From ECT2AJA-110-A sp035399845 (GTDB taxonomy: Bacteria; Planctomycetota; Phycisphaerae; UBA1845; UTPLA1), in NCBI GenBank assembly GCA_035399845.1, contig DAOPJV010000010.1, positions 1 through 64,000 of the forward strand: a DNA stretch of 64,000 bases. The letters are read 5' to 3'. Shown here piece by piece: positions 41,608 through 51,069 of this stretch. The notes below the pieces were generated by a model. The model had not been told where the DNA came from, did no database searches, and saw nothing but the letters and a program-made list of their open reading frames with translations. The position numbers and the translations under genes were made by a program. Positions within the stretch are counted from its first letter, which is position 1, and every line of letters starts with the position of its first letter.

Positions 41608-42978
41608 TCAGGCCAGTTCGGCGACGGCCTCATCGAGGCGTTCACAGGCGGCGATGGCGATGTCGCCGCGGTCCTTCGGCTTCGCGTCAGCGCTGAGTCG
41701 CGGCGCCAGGCATCGCGTGAACCCCACGCGACCCGCCTCGGCGGCGCGCTGTCTCGCATGATGCACGGGACGGACTTCCGCGCCCAGCCCCAGCTCCCCG
41801 AATACGACGGTCCCCGTGGGCAGGGTCCGATTCGTCATGGCGGAACAGACGGCCAGGGCGATGGCCAGATCGGCGGCGGGCTCCGTCACTTTCACGCCGC
41901 CGACGACATTGATGAAGACGTCCTGGTCGCCGACGACGCAGTCGGCGTGTTTTTCGAGGACGGCGAGGACCATCGCCGTGCGCGCCGCATCGACGCCCGT
42001 GGTCTTGCGTTTGGCCGAGCCGAAGACGGATTGCACGCAGAGGGCCTGGACTTCGACGAGCAGTGTCCGGGTGCCTTCGCAGGCCGCCAGAACGACGCTC
42101 CCGGGCCGGCCCTCTCGCTGCTCGGCGAGGAACATCTTCGAGGGATCGGGGACGGGGGCGAGACCGCGATCCGTCATTTCGAAAATGCCGAGTTCGTCCG
42201 TCGAGCCGAAGCGGTTCTTGATCGCCCGCACGAGGCGATGCGAGTGGAATCGATCGCCTTCGAAATAGGCGACGCAGTCGACGAGGTGCTCGAGGATCTT
42301 GGGGCCCGCGATGGAACCCTCCTTGGTGACGTGGCCGACGAGGATGAGGGCGAAGTTCATGCGCTTGGCGAGCCAGATGAGCCGGGCGGCGGCGTCGCGA
42401 AGCTGCGTCACGCTGCCGGGGGCCGCGGCGAGATCGGGCCGGTAGATCATCTGGATCGAGTCGATGATGACGACGTCGGGCTTCTCCTGCTGGAGGAGGT
42501 TGATGATGATGTCGAGATTCGTCTGCGCCGCGACGCGCATGGGGGAGTCTTCCAGGTTGAGCCGGGCGGCGCGGAGGCGGACCTGCCCCAGCGACTCTTC
42601 GCTGGTGATATAGACGGTCTTTCGTTTCGACGCGGCGAGGGCGTGGCCCGTCTGGAGGAGGAGCGTGGATTTGCCGATGCCGGGATCGCCGCCGATCAGG
42701 ACGGCCGAGCCGGGGACGATGCCGCCGCCGAGGACACGATCGAATTCGCTGACGCCGCTGTGGTAGCGCTTTGTGTCATCCGGCCGGACATCGGCGAGCG
42801 CCTGAACGAGGGCCTCTTCCGTCGGCATGGCGATGGGACGATGTTTGTCCTCGCTTGTCCCGACGACGCGTTTTTCTTCGAGGGCGTCCCATTCACCACA
42901 GGTGGGGCACTTGCCCATCCAGCGCGACTGAATGGCGCCGCAGTACTTGCAGACGAACTGGGAATGCTGTTTGGCCAT
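41608..42978 (-). CDS. radA: DNA repair protein RadA
   Basis: RadA is a RecA-related helicase-like protein that promotes branch migration. The N-terminal zinc finger (VCKYCGAIQSRWMGKCPTCG) is followed by the Walker A GGDPGIGKSTLLLQTG, the Walker B VVIIDSIQMIY, the RadA-specific KNRFGSTDELGIFEM, and the C-terminal Lon-like domain (INVVGGVKVTEPAADLAIAL). Length 456 residues is normal. Translation appears leaderless (see the TATGAT box at 42987-42992). Confidence 0.95.
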   Translation of the reverse strand: MAKQHSQFVCKYCGAIQSRWMGKCPTCGEWDALEEKRVVGTSEDKHRPIAMPTEEALVQALADVRPDDTKRYHSGVSEFDRVLGGGIVPGSAVLIGGDPGIGKSTLLLQTGHALAASKRKTVYITSEESLGQVRLRAARLNLEDSPMRVAAQTNLDIIINLLQQEKPDVVIIDSIQMIYRPDLAAAPGSVTQLRDAAARLIWLAKRMNFALILVGHVTKEGSIAGPKILEHLVDCVAYFEGDRFHSHRLVRAIKNRFGSTDELGIFEMTDRGLAPVPDPSKMFLAEQREGRPGSVVLAACEGTRTLLVEVQALCVQSVFGSAKRKTTGVDAARTAMVLAVLEKHADCVVGDQDVFINVVGGVKVTEPAADLAIALAVCSAMTNRTLPTGTVVFGELGLGAEVRPVHHARQRAAEAGRVGFTRCLAPRLSADAKPKDRGDIAIAACERLDEAVAELA

Positions 42979-42986
42979 GGAGGGGG

Positions 42987-42992
42987 ATCATA
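42987..42992 (-). promoter_or_regulatory. TATGAT -10 box, leaderless type
   Basis: On the minus strand TATGAT ends 8 nt before the radA ATG at 42978; only CCCCCTCC lies between. Confidence 0.55.
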
Positions 42993-43061
42993 CGCGATAT
43001 CTCGGCGTTGATCCCCGGCGGTCGTTGCGCGTGTGGCGCGCCGCGATCCCTGGCGATTCGC

Positions 43062-46000
43062 TCAGGCGCCCAGCAGCAGGGCGACGAAGCCCGCGACGTC
43101 GCGGCCGTCGACGGCGCCGTCCTGGTTGACGTCGGCGGGCGCGCAATCTGCGCCCTCCAGGAGCAATGCGACGAATCCCGGCAGGTCGCCGATATCGAGA
43201 ACGCCGTCGCCATTGACGTCACCAATCGCATCGTTGTCGTCTGAAACGCCGTTGTGGTTGCAGTCGCTGGAAGGGAACGCGACGTCGATGAACTCGGCGA
43301 TATCGAGTCCGTTGAGAACGCCGTCCCGATTGAGATCGGCCAACGGGCAGCTCGCGCCGGCGAGAAGCGCTGCGATGAAGTCGGCAAAGTCTGATTCATC
43401 CGTGACGCCGTCGGCGTTCATGTCGCCCGGCAAATCGCATTCGTCCGGGATACTGTTGAGGTTGCAATCTCGTGAGGTGATGTCCAGAACCTGCACGGCG
43501 CCTTCCCAGAACGTCACAAAGGTCTCGTAAGGTGTTCCCATGACGGCGACGCCGTTGTCCAGGCCGACGCTCGTGACGTTCGAAAACGCCAGCCGCTTCA
43601 CCTCGCTCCAGACGCCGTCGACCCGCCGGAACAGGTACGCGCCCCTCGTGGATCCGACAATGACGAATTCGCCGTCAATCGTCACGCTCTGACCGAACAG
43701 GTCAGCAGAGGCCGGGGCCGAGGCGCTCAGTTTCTGTACCTCCTGCCACGCGCCGGCCACTCTTTGGAAGACGTATGCGGATCCACTGTTGTTGGCGATG
43801 TCGTCGTCTCTTGGGGCGCCGACAACAATCGTGTCGCCATCGATCGCAACGCTGACGCCGAAATAATCGGAATTGGCCCGGTCCGATGCGATGAGTGTCG
43901 CCTCCGGGTCCCAGTTTCCGTTCACCCGACGGAAAACGTACGCCGCGCCGCCAAAGCTGGCGTCACCCCACGCCCCACCGACGAGTGTGTCTCCGTCGAT
44001 CGCAACGGATTCGCCGAGGAGTCGGCTGGGCGACGGGTTGGAGACCGTCAACTTTGTCTCCTCCTGCCACGCGTCGCCGGTTCTCCGAAAGATGTACAGG
44101 GCGCCGGCGTTGTTGCCAGCCTCGTCATCTCGATCGGCGCCAATCAGCGCCAGATTCCCATCCAGGGCGACACTGGCGCCAAACCCTGTCGAGGAGACGC
44201 CGTCCGATGGCGTCAGCGACGCCTCCAGCGTCCAGATTTCGCCAACTCTGCGAAACACCTGTACGGCGCCGGCGGGGACATCCGAGCGTCCGCTGACCAG
44301 GATCGAATCTCCGCTGACAGAGACATGAACCTCGCCCCCGAACTCGAGCCCGGGATCGTCGCTCCAGCGAAGCGTCGATTCGTTATCCCAGCCATCGTTC
44401 GACTTTCGGAAGGCTGTCGCGAATTGTCGAAATGCAATCTCGATGCCATCCTGACCGTGACCGACGACGATCGTATCGCCGTCAATGGACACGTGGCCGC
44501 CGAACATCTCGCCCGGCAGGGGATCCGGGAGTGTGATCTCGTCGCCGATGGCCGCGTCGCAGTCATCGGGGACGCCGTTGGCGTTGCAGTCCGCTTCGCA
44601 ATCGTCCGGCACGAAATTCGCGTTGCAATCGTCGTACACGACGCCGTCACCATCCGGATCCGAGGGCGACAGATCGCAGTCGTCGGGAACGCCATTGAGG
44701 TTGCAGTCCGAATCGCAGGGATCGGGAATCCCATTCACATTGCAGTCCGCAATGATGACGCCGTCGCCATCCGGATCCGATGGATCGAGATCGCAGTCAT
44801 CGGGGACACCGTTGGCGTTGCAATCGAGCTCGCAGTCGTCGGGGATCGCGTTCTGGTTGCAGTCGGCGATGACAACGCCGTTTCCATCGGGGTCCAGCGG
44901 GTCGATATCGCACTCGTCGGGAATGCTGTTTCCGTTGCAGTCCTGACCCAGCAGGTCAAAGATGTAGGCGCTTCCGGTGTTGGCGCCGGCGCCGGCGTGC
45001 TGGGAGGCCGTGGAAACAACCGTCCGGCCTTCCAGCGCGACATCGCCGCCGAAGTCATCTCCCTCGGCGGTATCCGACGCAACCAACTTCCTGAACTGCG
45101 ACCATTGTCCATTGATCTCGCGGAGGATGTAGGCGGCGCCGGCATTCTCACCGGCATCGTCGTCGCCCCGCGCGCCGACAACCGCCAGATCGCCGTCCAG
45201 GGCGACGCTCCATCCGACGTAGTCGGCAAAGCCCGCGTTGGGCGCCGTGAAAACCGTCTCCTGATCCCACACGCCGGCGTCGCGACGGAAGATATAGGCG
45301 GCGCCTCTCGTGTTTCCGGCCATGCCGTCCCCCGGAGCGCCGACAATCGCAACATCGCCGCTGAGGCTGACGGACTCGCCGAAGAATCCGCTGCTGTACG
45401 CCTGGGAGGGCGTCAGCCGGGTTTCTTCCTGCCAGAGGAGTCCCGTTTTTCGAAAGACATAGACGACGCCGCTCGCCGACGCGCCGGCGTTCTTTCGCCG
45501 GGCGCCGATCAGCACCTGGTCGCCGTCAATCGAGAGACTCGATCCGAACTCGTCATTGGACGTCATATCAGAGGCGAAGAGCTTCTGCTGAAACCGCCAC
45601 ACGCCGCCCGTGAGCCGATAGATGTACACCGCGCCGCCGTTGAGCGCGACGTCGTCGTCCAGTGTGGCGCCGATCATGATCGTGTCACCGCGGATCGCTA
45701 CGGCGTAGGCAAATAAGTCGATATCGTTCGGATCGTCAGAAACGAGCTTGGTTTCCTCCAGCCAGACTCCGTTGACGCGATGAAAGACGTACGCGGCGCC
45801 GGCGTTGTGACCACCCGAGTCTTCGCCATAGGCGCCGACTACGGCTCGGTCACCGTCAATGTCGACGCTGAGGCCGAACAGGCTCTCGGCGGCCGCGTCC
45901 GACGCCGTCAGTCGGGCCTCTTCCAGCCACGTGTCATTCGACTTGCGATAGATGTAGGCGGCCCCCGTGTCCACGGTTCCCAGGGCCGCGGTTCCTCTGC

Positions 46001-48236
46001 CGACGATGAGCGACTCGTCGGAAATCGCGGCGCTCAGCCCGAACAGCGCCGGGGTCGTCTCGGATTGAGTGAACACTCTCGATTCAAACGTCCCGAGCTC
46101 GCATTCGTCCGGTATCTGGTTCCCGTTGCAGTCGGCGCTGATTTCGCCGTTGCCATCGGGATCGGAGGGATCGATGTCGCAATCATCCGGCACGCCGTTG
46201 TCGTTGCAGTCGAATTCGCAATGGTCGGAGACGCCGTTCAGGTTGCAGTCCGTCAACGACCCTTCGCATTCCGTCGGAACGCCATCGTTGTTGCAGTCAT
46301 CACTGACCAGACCATCGCCATCCGGATCCGAGGGATCGATGTCGCACGCGTCGGGAATGCCGTTGTTGTTGCAGTCGGTCAGCAGAGGTTCGCAATCTTC
46401 CATGACGCCGTTGTTGTTGCAGTCGTGGTAGATCAGGCCATCACCATCGGGATCGGCCGGGTCCAGGTCGCACTCGTCAGGGACTCCGTTGGCGTTGCAG
46501 TCGGCGCCCGAGAGTTCGCAGGTGTCGGGAACACTGTTGTTGTTGCAGTCGGCGCTGAATTCGCCGTTGCCATCGGGATCGGAGGGATCGATGTCGCAGT
46601 CGTCGGGGACACCATTCGCATTGCAGTCGGCTTCGCAGGTGTCGGGTACGCCGTTGGCGTTGCAGTCCTTGCTGATCAGGCCGTCGCCGTCAGGATCGGT
46701 CGGGTCGACATCGCAGACGTCGGGCACGCCGTTCGCGTTGCAGTCGGGATCGCAGTCATCCGGCGTCAGGTTCTGATCGCAGTCGTCGGCGACAACACCG
46801 TCGCCATCCGGATCGGACGGATCCAGCTCGCAGTCATCCGGGACGGCGTTGCCATTGCAATTTCGGGCAAAGACATCAAACAGGTAGGCCTTGCCGCCAC
46901 CGGGACCATCGAAGGAGAGGCCCGGGGCGCCGACGATCGCAAACCGGCCATGGATCGCGACGGAGGCGCCCAGACGATCGTCTCTTGTGTCGTCAGAGGC
47001 CGTGAGTCGTCGAATCTCGTTCCACTGGCCGTCGCGGCGCCGGAAAACGTACGCGGCTCCGGTGATATCGCCGAAACCACCGTCGCTGTTGCTGAAATAG
47101 GCGCCGACGATGGCCAGATTGTCGTCGATGGACACATCTGAGCCGAAACGATCCGCATCACTCGCATTGGATGCGTACAGCGGCGTCTCTTCCTGCCAGA
47201 CGCCATTGACCCGACGGAATATGTAGGCGGCGCCGGCGTCCTGGCCGGCCGTGTCGTTGTGATATGCGCCGATGATCGCGGTGTCTCCGTAAATCGACAC
47301 GGAAGCGCCGAAGTTGTCATTCATCGCGGCATTCGACGCAAGGAGCCTGGCCTCTTCCGTCCACACGCCATTCGTTCGGCGATAGACATACGCGGCGCCG
47401 CAATTGACATCCACCTGATCGCTGATGGGGGCGCCGACAATGGCGACGTCACCCCTGACGGCGACACTGACACCGAAGAAGTCGCCCGCGGCGGCGTCCG
47501 ACGCTGTCAGTTCCGCCTCTTCCACCCACACGCCGCCGACGTATCGAAACACATAGGCGGCGCCGCTGTCGGGGAACGCGCCATCATGCGTACGCGCCCC
47601 CACGATCACGGTGTCGCCGCTGATCGATACCGAAAAGCCGAACGAGTTGTCCTGGGTCACATTCGAAGCGATGAGTGTCGTCACTTCCTGCCAGGTCCCG
47701 TTGACGCGATGGAAGACGAGCGCGGCGCCGCTGTTGGGACCGCTGTCGTTGCCACCGTCTGCGCCGACGACGGCCCAGTCACCGTCAATTGCGACGGCCG
47801 CGCCGAATCTGTCATTCGACGCAGGGGCGGCCGCCGTCAGTTCGGCTTCCTCCTGCCACAGACCGGCGGCGTATCGATACACGTATGCGGATCCGGAATT
47901 GGCAATCGATCCGCCGTTGAGGTCGCTTCCGACGATGGCGACGGCTCCACGGATACTGACGGAGTGCCCGAATCGCGCGGGCTCAACGAGGTTGCTGGCC
48001 GACAGTCGCGTTTCAAACGTTCCGAGTTCACACTCGTCCGGCGTCTGGTTGCTGTTGCAGTCCGCGCTGACAACGCCGTCGCCGTCGGGATCGGTGGGGT
48101 CGATGTCCATCGCGTCTTCAACGCCATTGCCGTTGCAGTCTTCGGCGCGAAGCGTCGCTGGTGAGATGACAAAGAGCGCCAGTCCGATGCAGGCGGAAAT
48201 CCATCTCAGTCGTGTGTCATGGTGTCGTGAAGGCAT
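43062..48236 (-). CDS. giant secreted FG-GAP/calcium-array protein with dockerin-like C-terminus (1724 aa)
   Basis: A signal peptide (ISACIGLALFVISPATLRA) precedes a short Ca-type array (DCNGNGVEDAMDIDPTDPDG). Three beta-propeller-like blocks of FG-GAP repeats follow at about residues 75-455, 714-1095 and 1227-1590. Each is made of units such as GAAYVFRRVNGVWQEET, FGASVSIYGDTAIIGA. They are separated by arrays of the form DCNANGVPDDCDIDPSDPDG (about 458-712 and 1097-1225). The C-terminus, about 1590-1724, has EF-hand/dockerin-like repeats (GDMNADGVTDESDFADFIAA; GDVNGDGVLDIGDLPGF). This points to an exported, calcium-stabilised surface or extracellular protein; the ligand is unknown. GGAG lies 8 nt before the ATG. 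Confidence 0.88.
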   Translation of the reverse strand: MPSRHHDTRLRWISACIGLALFVISPATLRAEDCNGNGVEDAMDIDPTDPDGDGVVSADCNSNQTPDECELGTFETRLSASNLVEPARFGHSVSIRGAVAIVGSDLNGGSIANSGSAYVYRYAAGLWQEEAELTAAAPASNDRFGAAVAIDGDWAVVGADGGNDSGPNSGAALVFHRVNGTWQEVTTLIASNVTQDNSFGFSVSISGDTVIVGARTHDGAFPDSGAAYVFRYVGGVWVEEAELTASDAAAGDFFGVSVAVRGDVAIVGAPISDQVDVNCGAAYVYRRTNGVWTEEARLLASNAAMNDNFGASVSIYGDTAIIGAYHNDTAGQDAGAAYIFRRVNGVWQEETPLYASNASDADRFGSDVSIDDNLAIVGAYFSNSDGGFGDITGAAYVFRRRDGQWNEIRRLTASDDTRDDRLGASVAIHGRFAIVGAPGLSFDGPGGGKAYLFDVFARNCNGNAVPDDCELDPSDPDGDGVVADDCDQNLTPDDCDPDCNANGVPDVCDVDPTDPDGDGLISKDCNANGVPDTCEADCNANGVPDDCDIDPSDPDGNGEFSADCNNNSVPDTCELSGADCNANGVPDECDLDPADPDGDGLIYHDCNNNGVMEDCEPLLTDCNNNGIPDACDIDPSDPDGDGLVSDDCNNDGVPTECEGSLTDCNLNGVSDHCEFDCNDNGVPDDCDIDPSDPDGNGEISADCNGNQIPDECELGTFESRVFTQSETTPALFGLSAAISDESLIVGRGTAALGTVDTGAAYIYRKSNDTWLEEARLTASDAAAESLFGLSVDIDGDRAVVGAYGEDSGGHNAGAAYVFHRVNGVWLEETKLVSDDPNDIDLFAYAVAIRGDTIMIGATLDDDVALNGGAVYIYRLTGGVWRFQQKLFASDMTSNDEFGSSLSIDGDQVLIGARRKNAGASASGVVYVFRKTGLLWQEETRLTPSQAYSSGFFGESVSLSGDVAIVGAPGDGMAGNTRGAAYIFRRDAGVWDQETVFTAPNAGFADYVGWSVALDGDLAVVGARGDDDAGENAGAAYILREINGQWSQFRKLVASDTAEGDDFGGDVALEGRTVVSTASQHAGAGANTGSAYIFDLLGQDCNGNSIPDECDIDPLDPDGNGVVIADCNQNAIPDDCELDCNANGVPDDCDLDPSDPDGDGVIIADCNVNGIPDPCDSDCNLNGVPDDCDLSPSDPDGDGVVYDDCNANFVPDDCEADCNANGVPDDCDAAIGDEITLPDPLPGEMFGGHVSIDGDTIVVGHGQDGIEIAFRQFATAFRKSNDGWDNESTLRWSDDPGLEFGGEVHVSVSGDSILVSGRSDVPAGAVQVFRRVGEIWTLEASLTPSDGVSSTGFGASVALDGNLALIGADRDDEAGNNAGALYIFRRTGDAWQEETKLTVSNPSPSRLLGESVAIDGDTLVGGAWGDASFGGAAYVFRRVNGNWDPEATLIASDRANSDYFGVSVAIDGDTIVVGAPRDDDIANNSGSAYVFQRVAGAWQEVQKLSASAPASADLFGQSVTIDGEFVIVGSTRGAYLFRRVDGVWSEVKRLAFSNVTSVGLDNGVAVMGTPYETFVTFWEGAVQVLDITSRDCNLNSIPDECDLPGDMNADGVTDESDFADFIAALLAGASCPLADLNRDGVLNGLDIAEFIDVAFPSSDCNHNGVSDDNDAIGDVNGDGVLDIGDLPGFVALLLEGADCAPADVNQDGAVDGRDVAGFVALLLGA

Positions 48237-48459
48237 CCTGCGATCTCCGGCTTCGGGGGCCTCACTTCGAATTTCATGTGATTATGGCGGAATCGACGCG
48301 GAATCCCAAGCGAGCGCGTGCAAATCGTGTCGTTCGGCGCAGAAAACGAGTCATTGAAGGAGAAATGCCCGGACGGCGTCGTCGCGCCACGAACAAGACA
48401 GTGAGGCGCTGACTGGACAGCGAGGCGATGGAGGGCGCCGCCCGCCGTCCGCATCGTGG

Positions 48460-49761
48460 TTACGCGTCGCCCCGCGTCGCCCGCATGTGCGCCATCATGG
48501 CCTTCAGCCTGTCCTTCTTCTCCCGAATCAGTCGATAGACGTGCTGCTGACGCGGATTGATGTTCCCGATGGGTGACATCACAGTCCAGTCCGTAATCAG
48601 TTCGACGGAGTGTTCACTTCGATCGCCTTCCTTCATCCCCGAGACGTTGTAGGGCGTGTTGGCGAGTGTCGCGTCGATCGTCGCTTCCTTCGCGGCGTGA
48701 ACCTGGAACCAGAGATGTTCACGTTCGTCATCGGCGCCGTTGTCAACCGGGTAGCCGAGCTTGACGATCATCGGAAGCTCGAGTTCCGCGAGATCCTCCC
48801 AGATCCGTCTGAATACCCCATACGTATTGCGCGCCCGGCTGGCCATCAGGTTCGTGGCGTCTCCCGTAAACGCGATGACGGGATTCGCCGGCAATGGGCG
48901 CGTCAGGAACTGATTGATCCGAGGTCTTCGGCGGAAGCGCCCGAAGAATCCGCGGGTGGGCTCGACGATGACGGCGCGGCGCTCCATGTGGTATTCGTCA
49001 GCATCGCGCACCCTGGTCTCGCTGGCGGGGGCGGATTTATGGAATTTATCGACGGGGCAGAAGGCCAGATGTCCATTGGGATGAATGAGCTTGATGTCCG
49101 CTGTCTGCAGGGTCACGGCTTCTTCCGCGATGGCGAAGGCGATGGAGCGCGAGAGATCACCGCCGCCACTGACGACGCTCTCGTCCGGATGCAGAATGTC
49201 GAAGTCGAAGAAGCCGATCTCGCCGAGACCGTGGGTGTGAAACCAGCGGACGGGACCGCCGTTGTCCGCCTGCACCGCGTGTATGGCGAAGATCTGGGAG
49301 ATATCCAGGTCGGCGTCGTGCGCGACTTCGTCGTCGAGCGAGTCTCGCGACCAGAGCCGATACGCCATCAGGTCCATGGCCATGACACCGTCGTCGCCCA
49401 TGATCGCGCGAAGGAAGCGCAGCAGGTTCTTGCGATCGGCCAGCAGGTTCGCGCGCGTTGCGGAGATCTTTACGCGCACGCCGACACCGGCCGCGCGGGC
49501 CTCCTCTTTCTCACCTTCCAGCAGCGACCAGTCATGATCGATCATCAGTGGCGCGAGCCGGGTCTTCTCCGGTCGGATCTCCGCATTGCCCCATTGCGGA
49601 TGGCGGACGCGGATTTCCCAGTCCGCGTGGGTTGATCCTTTGACCAGCCCGACGTTCATGCCGTGTTGCTTGAGAAAGGCGAATTCCTGTGGCCTCGGGA
49701 CGGCGCGGCCGCGGAAGAAGACGCCACCGATACAGTCAATCGACTTGTTGAACCAGCCCAT
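48460..49761 (-). CDS. DUF2314/DUF4026-like protein (433 aa)
   Basis: The start ATG at 49761 has AAGGGG upstream and opens a new protein; the frame continues 5' over the neighbouring plus-strand GTPase gene, but that part is antisense to it. The C-terminal ~110 residues (EREHLWFQVHAAKEATIDAT; PYNVSGMKEGDRSEHSVELI) resemble the small DUF2314 domain. The N-terminal part resembles the DUF4026 proteins that carry it. No signal or membrane segment. Function unknown; it is divergent from the GTPase gene. Confidence 0.6.
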   Translation of the reverse strand: MGWFNKSIDCIGGVFFRGRAVPRPQEFAFLKQHGMNVGLVKGSTHADWEIRVRHPQWGNAEIRPEKTRLAPLMIDHDWSLLEGEKEEARAAGVGVRVKISATRANLLADRKNLLRFLRAIMGDDGVMAMDLMAYRLWSRDSLDDEVAHDADLDISQIFAIHAVQADNGGPVRWFHTHGLGEIGFFDFDILHPDESVVSGGGDLSRSIAFAIAEEAVTLQTADIKLIHPNGHLAFCPVDKFHKSAPASETRVRDADEYHMERRAVIVEPTRGFFGRFRRRPRINQFLTRPLPANPVIAFTGDATNLMASRARNTYGVFRRIWEDLAELELPMIVKLGYPVDNGADDEREHLWFQVHAAKEATIDATLANTPYNVSGMKEGDRSEHSVELITDWTVMSPIGNINPRQQHVYRLIREKKDRLKAMMAHMRATRGDA

Positions 49762-49878
49762 GTGGATCCCCTTCCTTCCGGCCTGTCCGGGCGACGGCGT
49801 TTTGCCGCGCCGGCGACTCGTCTCGCGTCCACGGCCGGATATGATACGCGAAAACAGACGCCCCAGGAGCCCGACGCC

Positions 49879-50919
49879 ATGGCCGTAAACGCCAGCCCCA
49901 TGTATCAGAAAGCCGAGGAGCGCTATCGCTGCGCGACAAGCCCGCAGGAGAAGCTCGACGCGCTTCAGGAGATGCTGCGCCTGGTTCCCAAGCACAAGGC
50001 GAGCGAAAAAGTCCAGCAGCAGATCAAGGAGCGGATCAAGAAGACGAAGGACCAGGCCGGCAAGGCCGCGAAGTCCGGCGGCGGCCATCAGCACGATCCG
50101 ATGAGTGTTCCGCGGCAGGGGGCGGGGCAGGTCCTGCTGCTTGGGGCGCCGAATGTCGGCAAGAGTTCGATCGTCGGGGCGCTGACCAAAGCCAAAGTCG
50201 AGATCGCGGAGTTTCCGTTCAGCACCCACGCGGCCACGCCGGGCATGGCGCATCACGAGGACGTACCGATTCAGTTGGTCGACGCGCCGCCCGTGATGGA
50301 TGGGCATCCGCAGCCCGGCATGATGAACGCCATCCGAAAGGCGGACGTTGTGCTGCTTGTGGTCGATCTCTCGGCGATCGAGCTCATCGATCAGTTTCAG
50401 CAATGTGTCGCGCTGTTCGAGTCGCACGGCATGCATCCCGTGTCGACGGCGGAACTCGACTACGGTCACACCCACGAAGACGGAATCATGGGCATGGAAG
50501 AGGAGGAGCACGAGGCGATGCGCCTGCCGAAACGCGTGCTCGTCGTCGCCAACAAGATGGACGCCCCCGACGCGATGGAGAACTACGAGACATTCAGGGA
50601 GCTCTCCGAGAGCGAGCTGAAGATGATTCCGATCTCGGCGCAGACGGGTGAAGGCCTGCCTGAGATGATGGCGGCGCTCTTCGAAATGCTGCATGTCATT
50701 CGCGTCTATGCGAAGAAGCCGGGCAAGCCCGCCGACAAGGAGGCGCCGTTCATTCTGCCCGTCGGCGGGACGGTGGAGGACATGGCGAGGCTCGTGCACA
50801 ACGACGTCGCCGAGAATCTGAAGCACGCCCGCATCTGGGGCGGCAGCGTCCACGACGGCCAGCAGGTCACGGCGCATCACGTTCTGACGGACAGGAATGT
50901 CGTGGAATTGCACGTCTGA
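49879..50919 (+). CDS. DRG/Obg-like GTPase with C-terminal TGS-like domain (346 aa)
   Basis: The first ~75 residues form a Lys-rich helical extension (ASEKVQQQIKERIKKTKDQA). The G domain has G1 LLGAPNVGKSSIVGAL, a G2-like region PFSTHAATPGMA and G4 ANKMDAP. The G3 site reads LVDAPPVMDG instead of the usual DxPG, so the conserved Gly is replaced by Pro. The C-terminal ~85 residues match a TGS domain (LPVGGTVEDMARLVHNDVAE, then SVHDGQQVTAHHVLTDRNVV). DRG/Obg proteins act around ribosomes. CAGGAG lies 9 nt before the ATG, and a TATGAT box at about 49841 would give a leader of roughly 26 nt. Confidence 0.82.
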   Translation: MAVNASPMYQKAEERYRCATSPQEKLDALQEMLRLVPKHKASEKVQQQIKERIKKTKDQAGKAAKSGGGHQHDPMSVPRQGAGQVLLLGAPNVGKSSIVGALTKAKVEIAEFPFSTHAATPGMAHHEDVPIQLVDAPPVMDGHPQPGMMNAIRKADVVLLVVDLSAIELIDQFQQCVALFESHGMHPVSTAELDYGHTHEDGIMGMEEEEHEAMRLPKRVLVVANKMDAPDAMENYETFRELSESELKMIPISAQTGEGLPEMMAALFEMLHVIRVYAKKPGKPADKEAPFILPVGGTVEDMARLVHNDVAENLKHARIWGGSVHDGQQVTAHHVLTDRNVVELHV

Positions 50920-51069
50920 TCGCGTGCCGCGGATTGAACGGGCGGCGCCGCAGAAGTACCATATTCCCTATGGGCCCCGGGTCGTGGGCGAACCGGATCG
51001 GGCCGGATCGCCGGCGGTCTCTCCGCTGCCGGAGGCGCCGCCACTGCGGCGTGTAACATGACGCAATCC

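Noticed and set aside
46080..46860. Periodic DNA repeat that could be read as a non-coding tandem repeat
   Set aside because: The period encodes the DCNxNGxPDDCD protein array in one continuous frame, with third-position variation, so it is coding.
43764..47141. Two long plus-strand open frames (650 and 453 codons)
   Set aside because: They are antisense to the repeat-rich 1724-residue protein and only mirror its DNA periodicity (Val/Ile/Gly/Arg repeats).
49762..50913. Long 5' extension of the DUF2314-like gene
   Set aside because: It is antisense to the GTPase gene, and the ATG at 49761 has a good ribosome-binding site.
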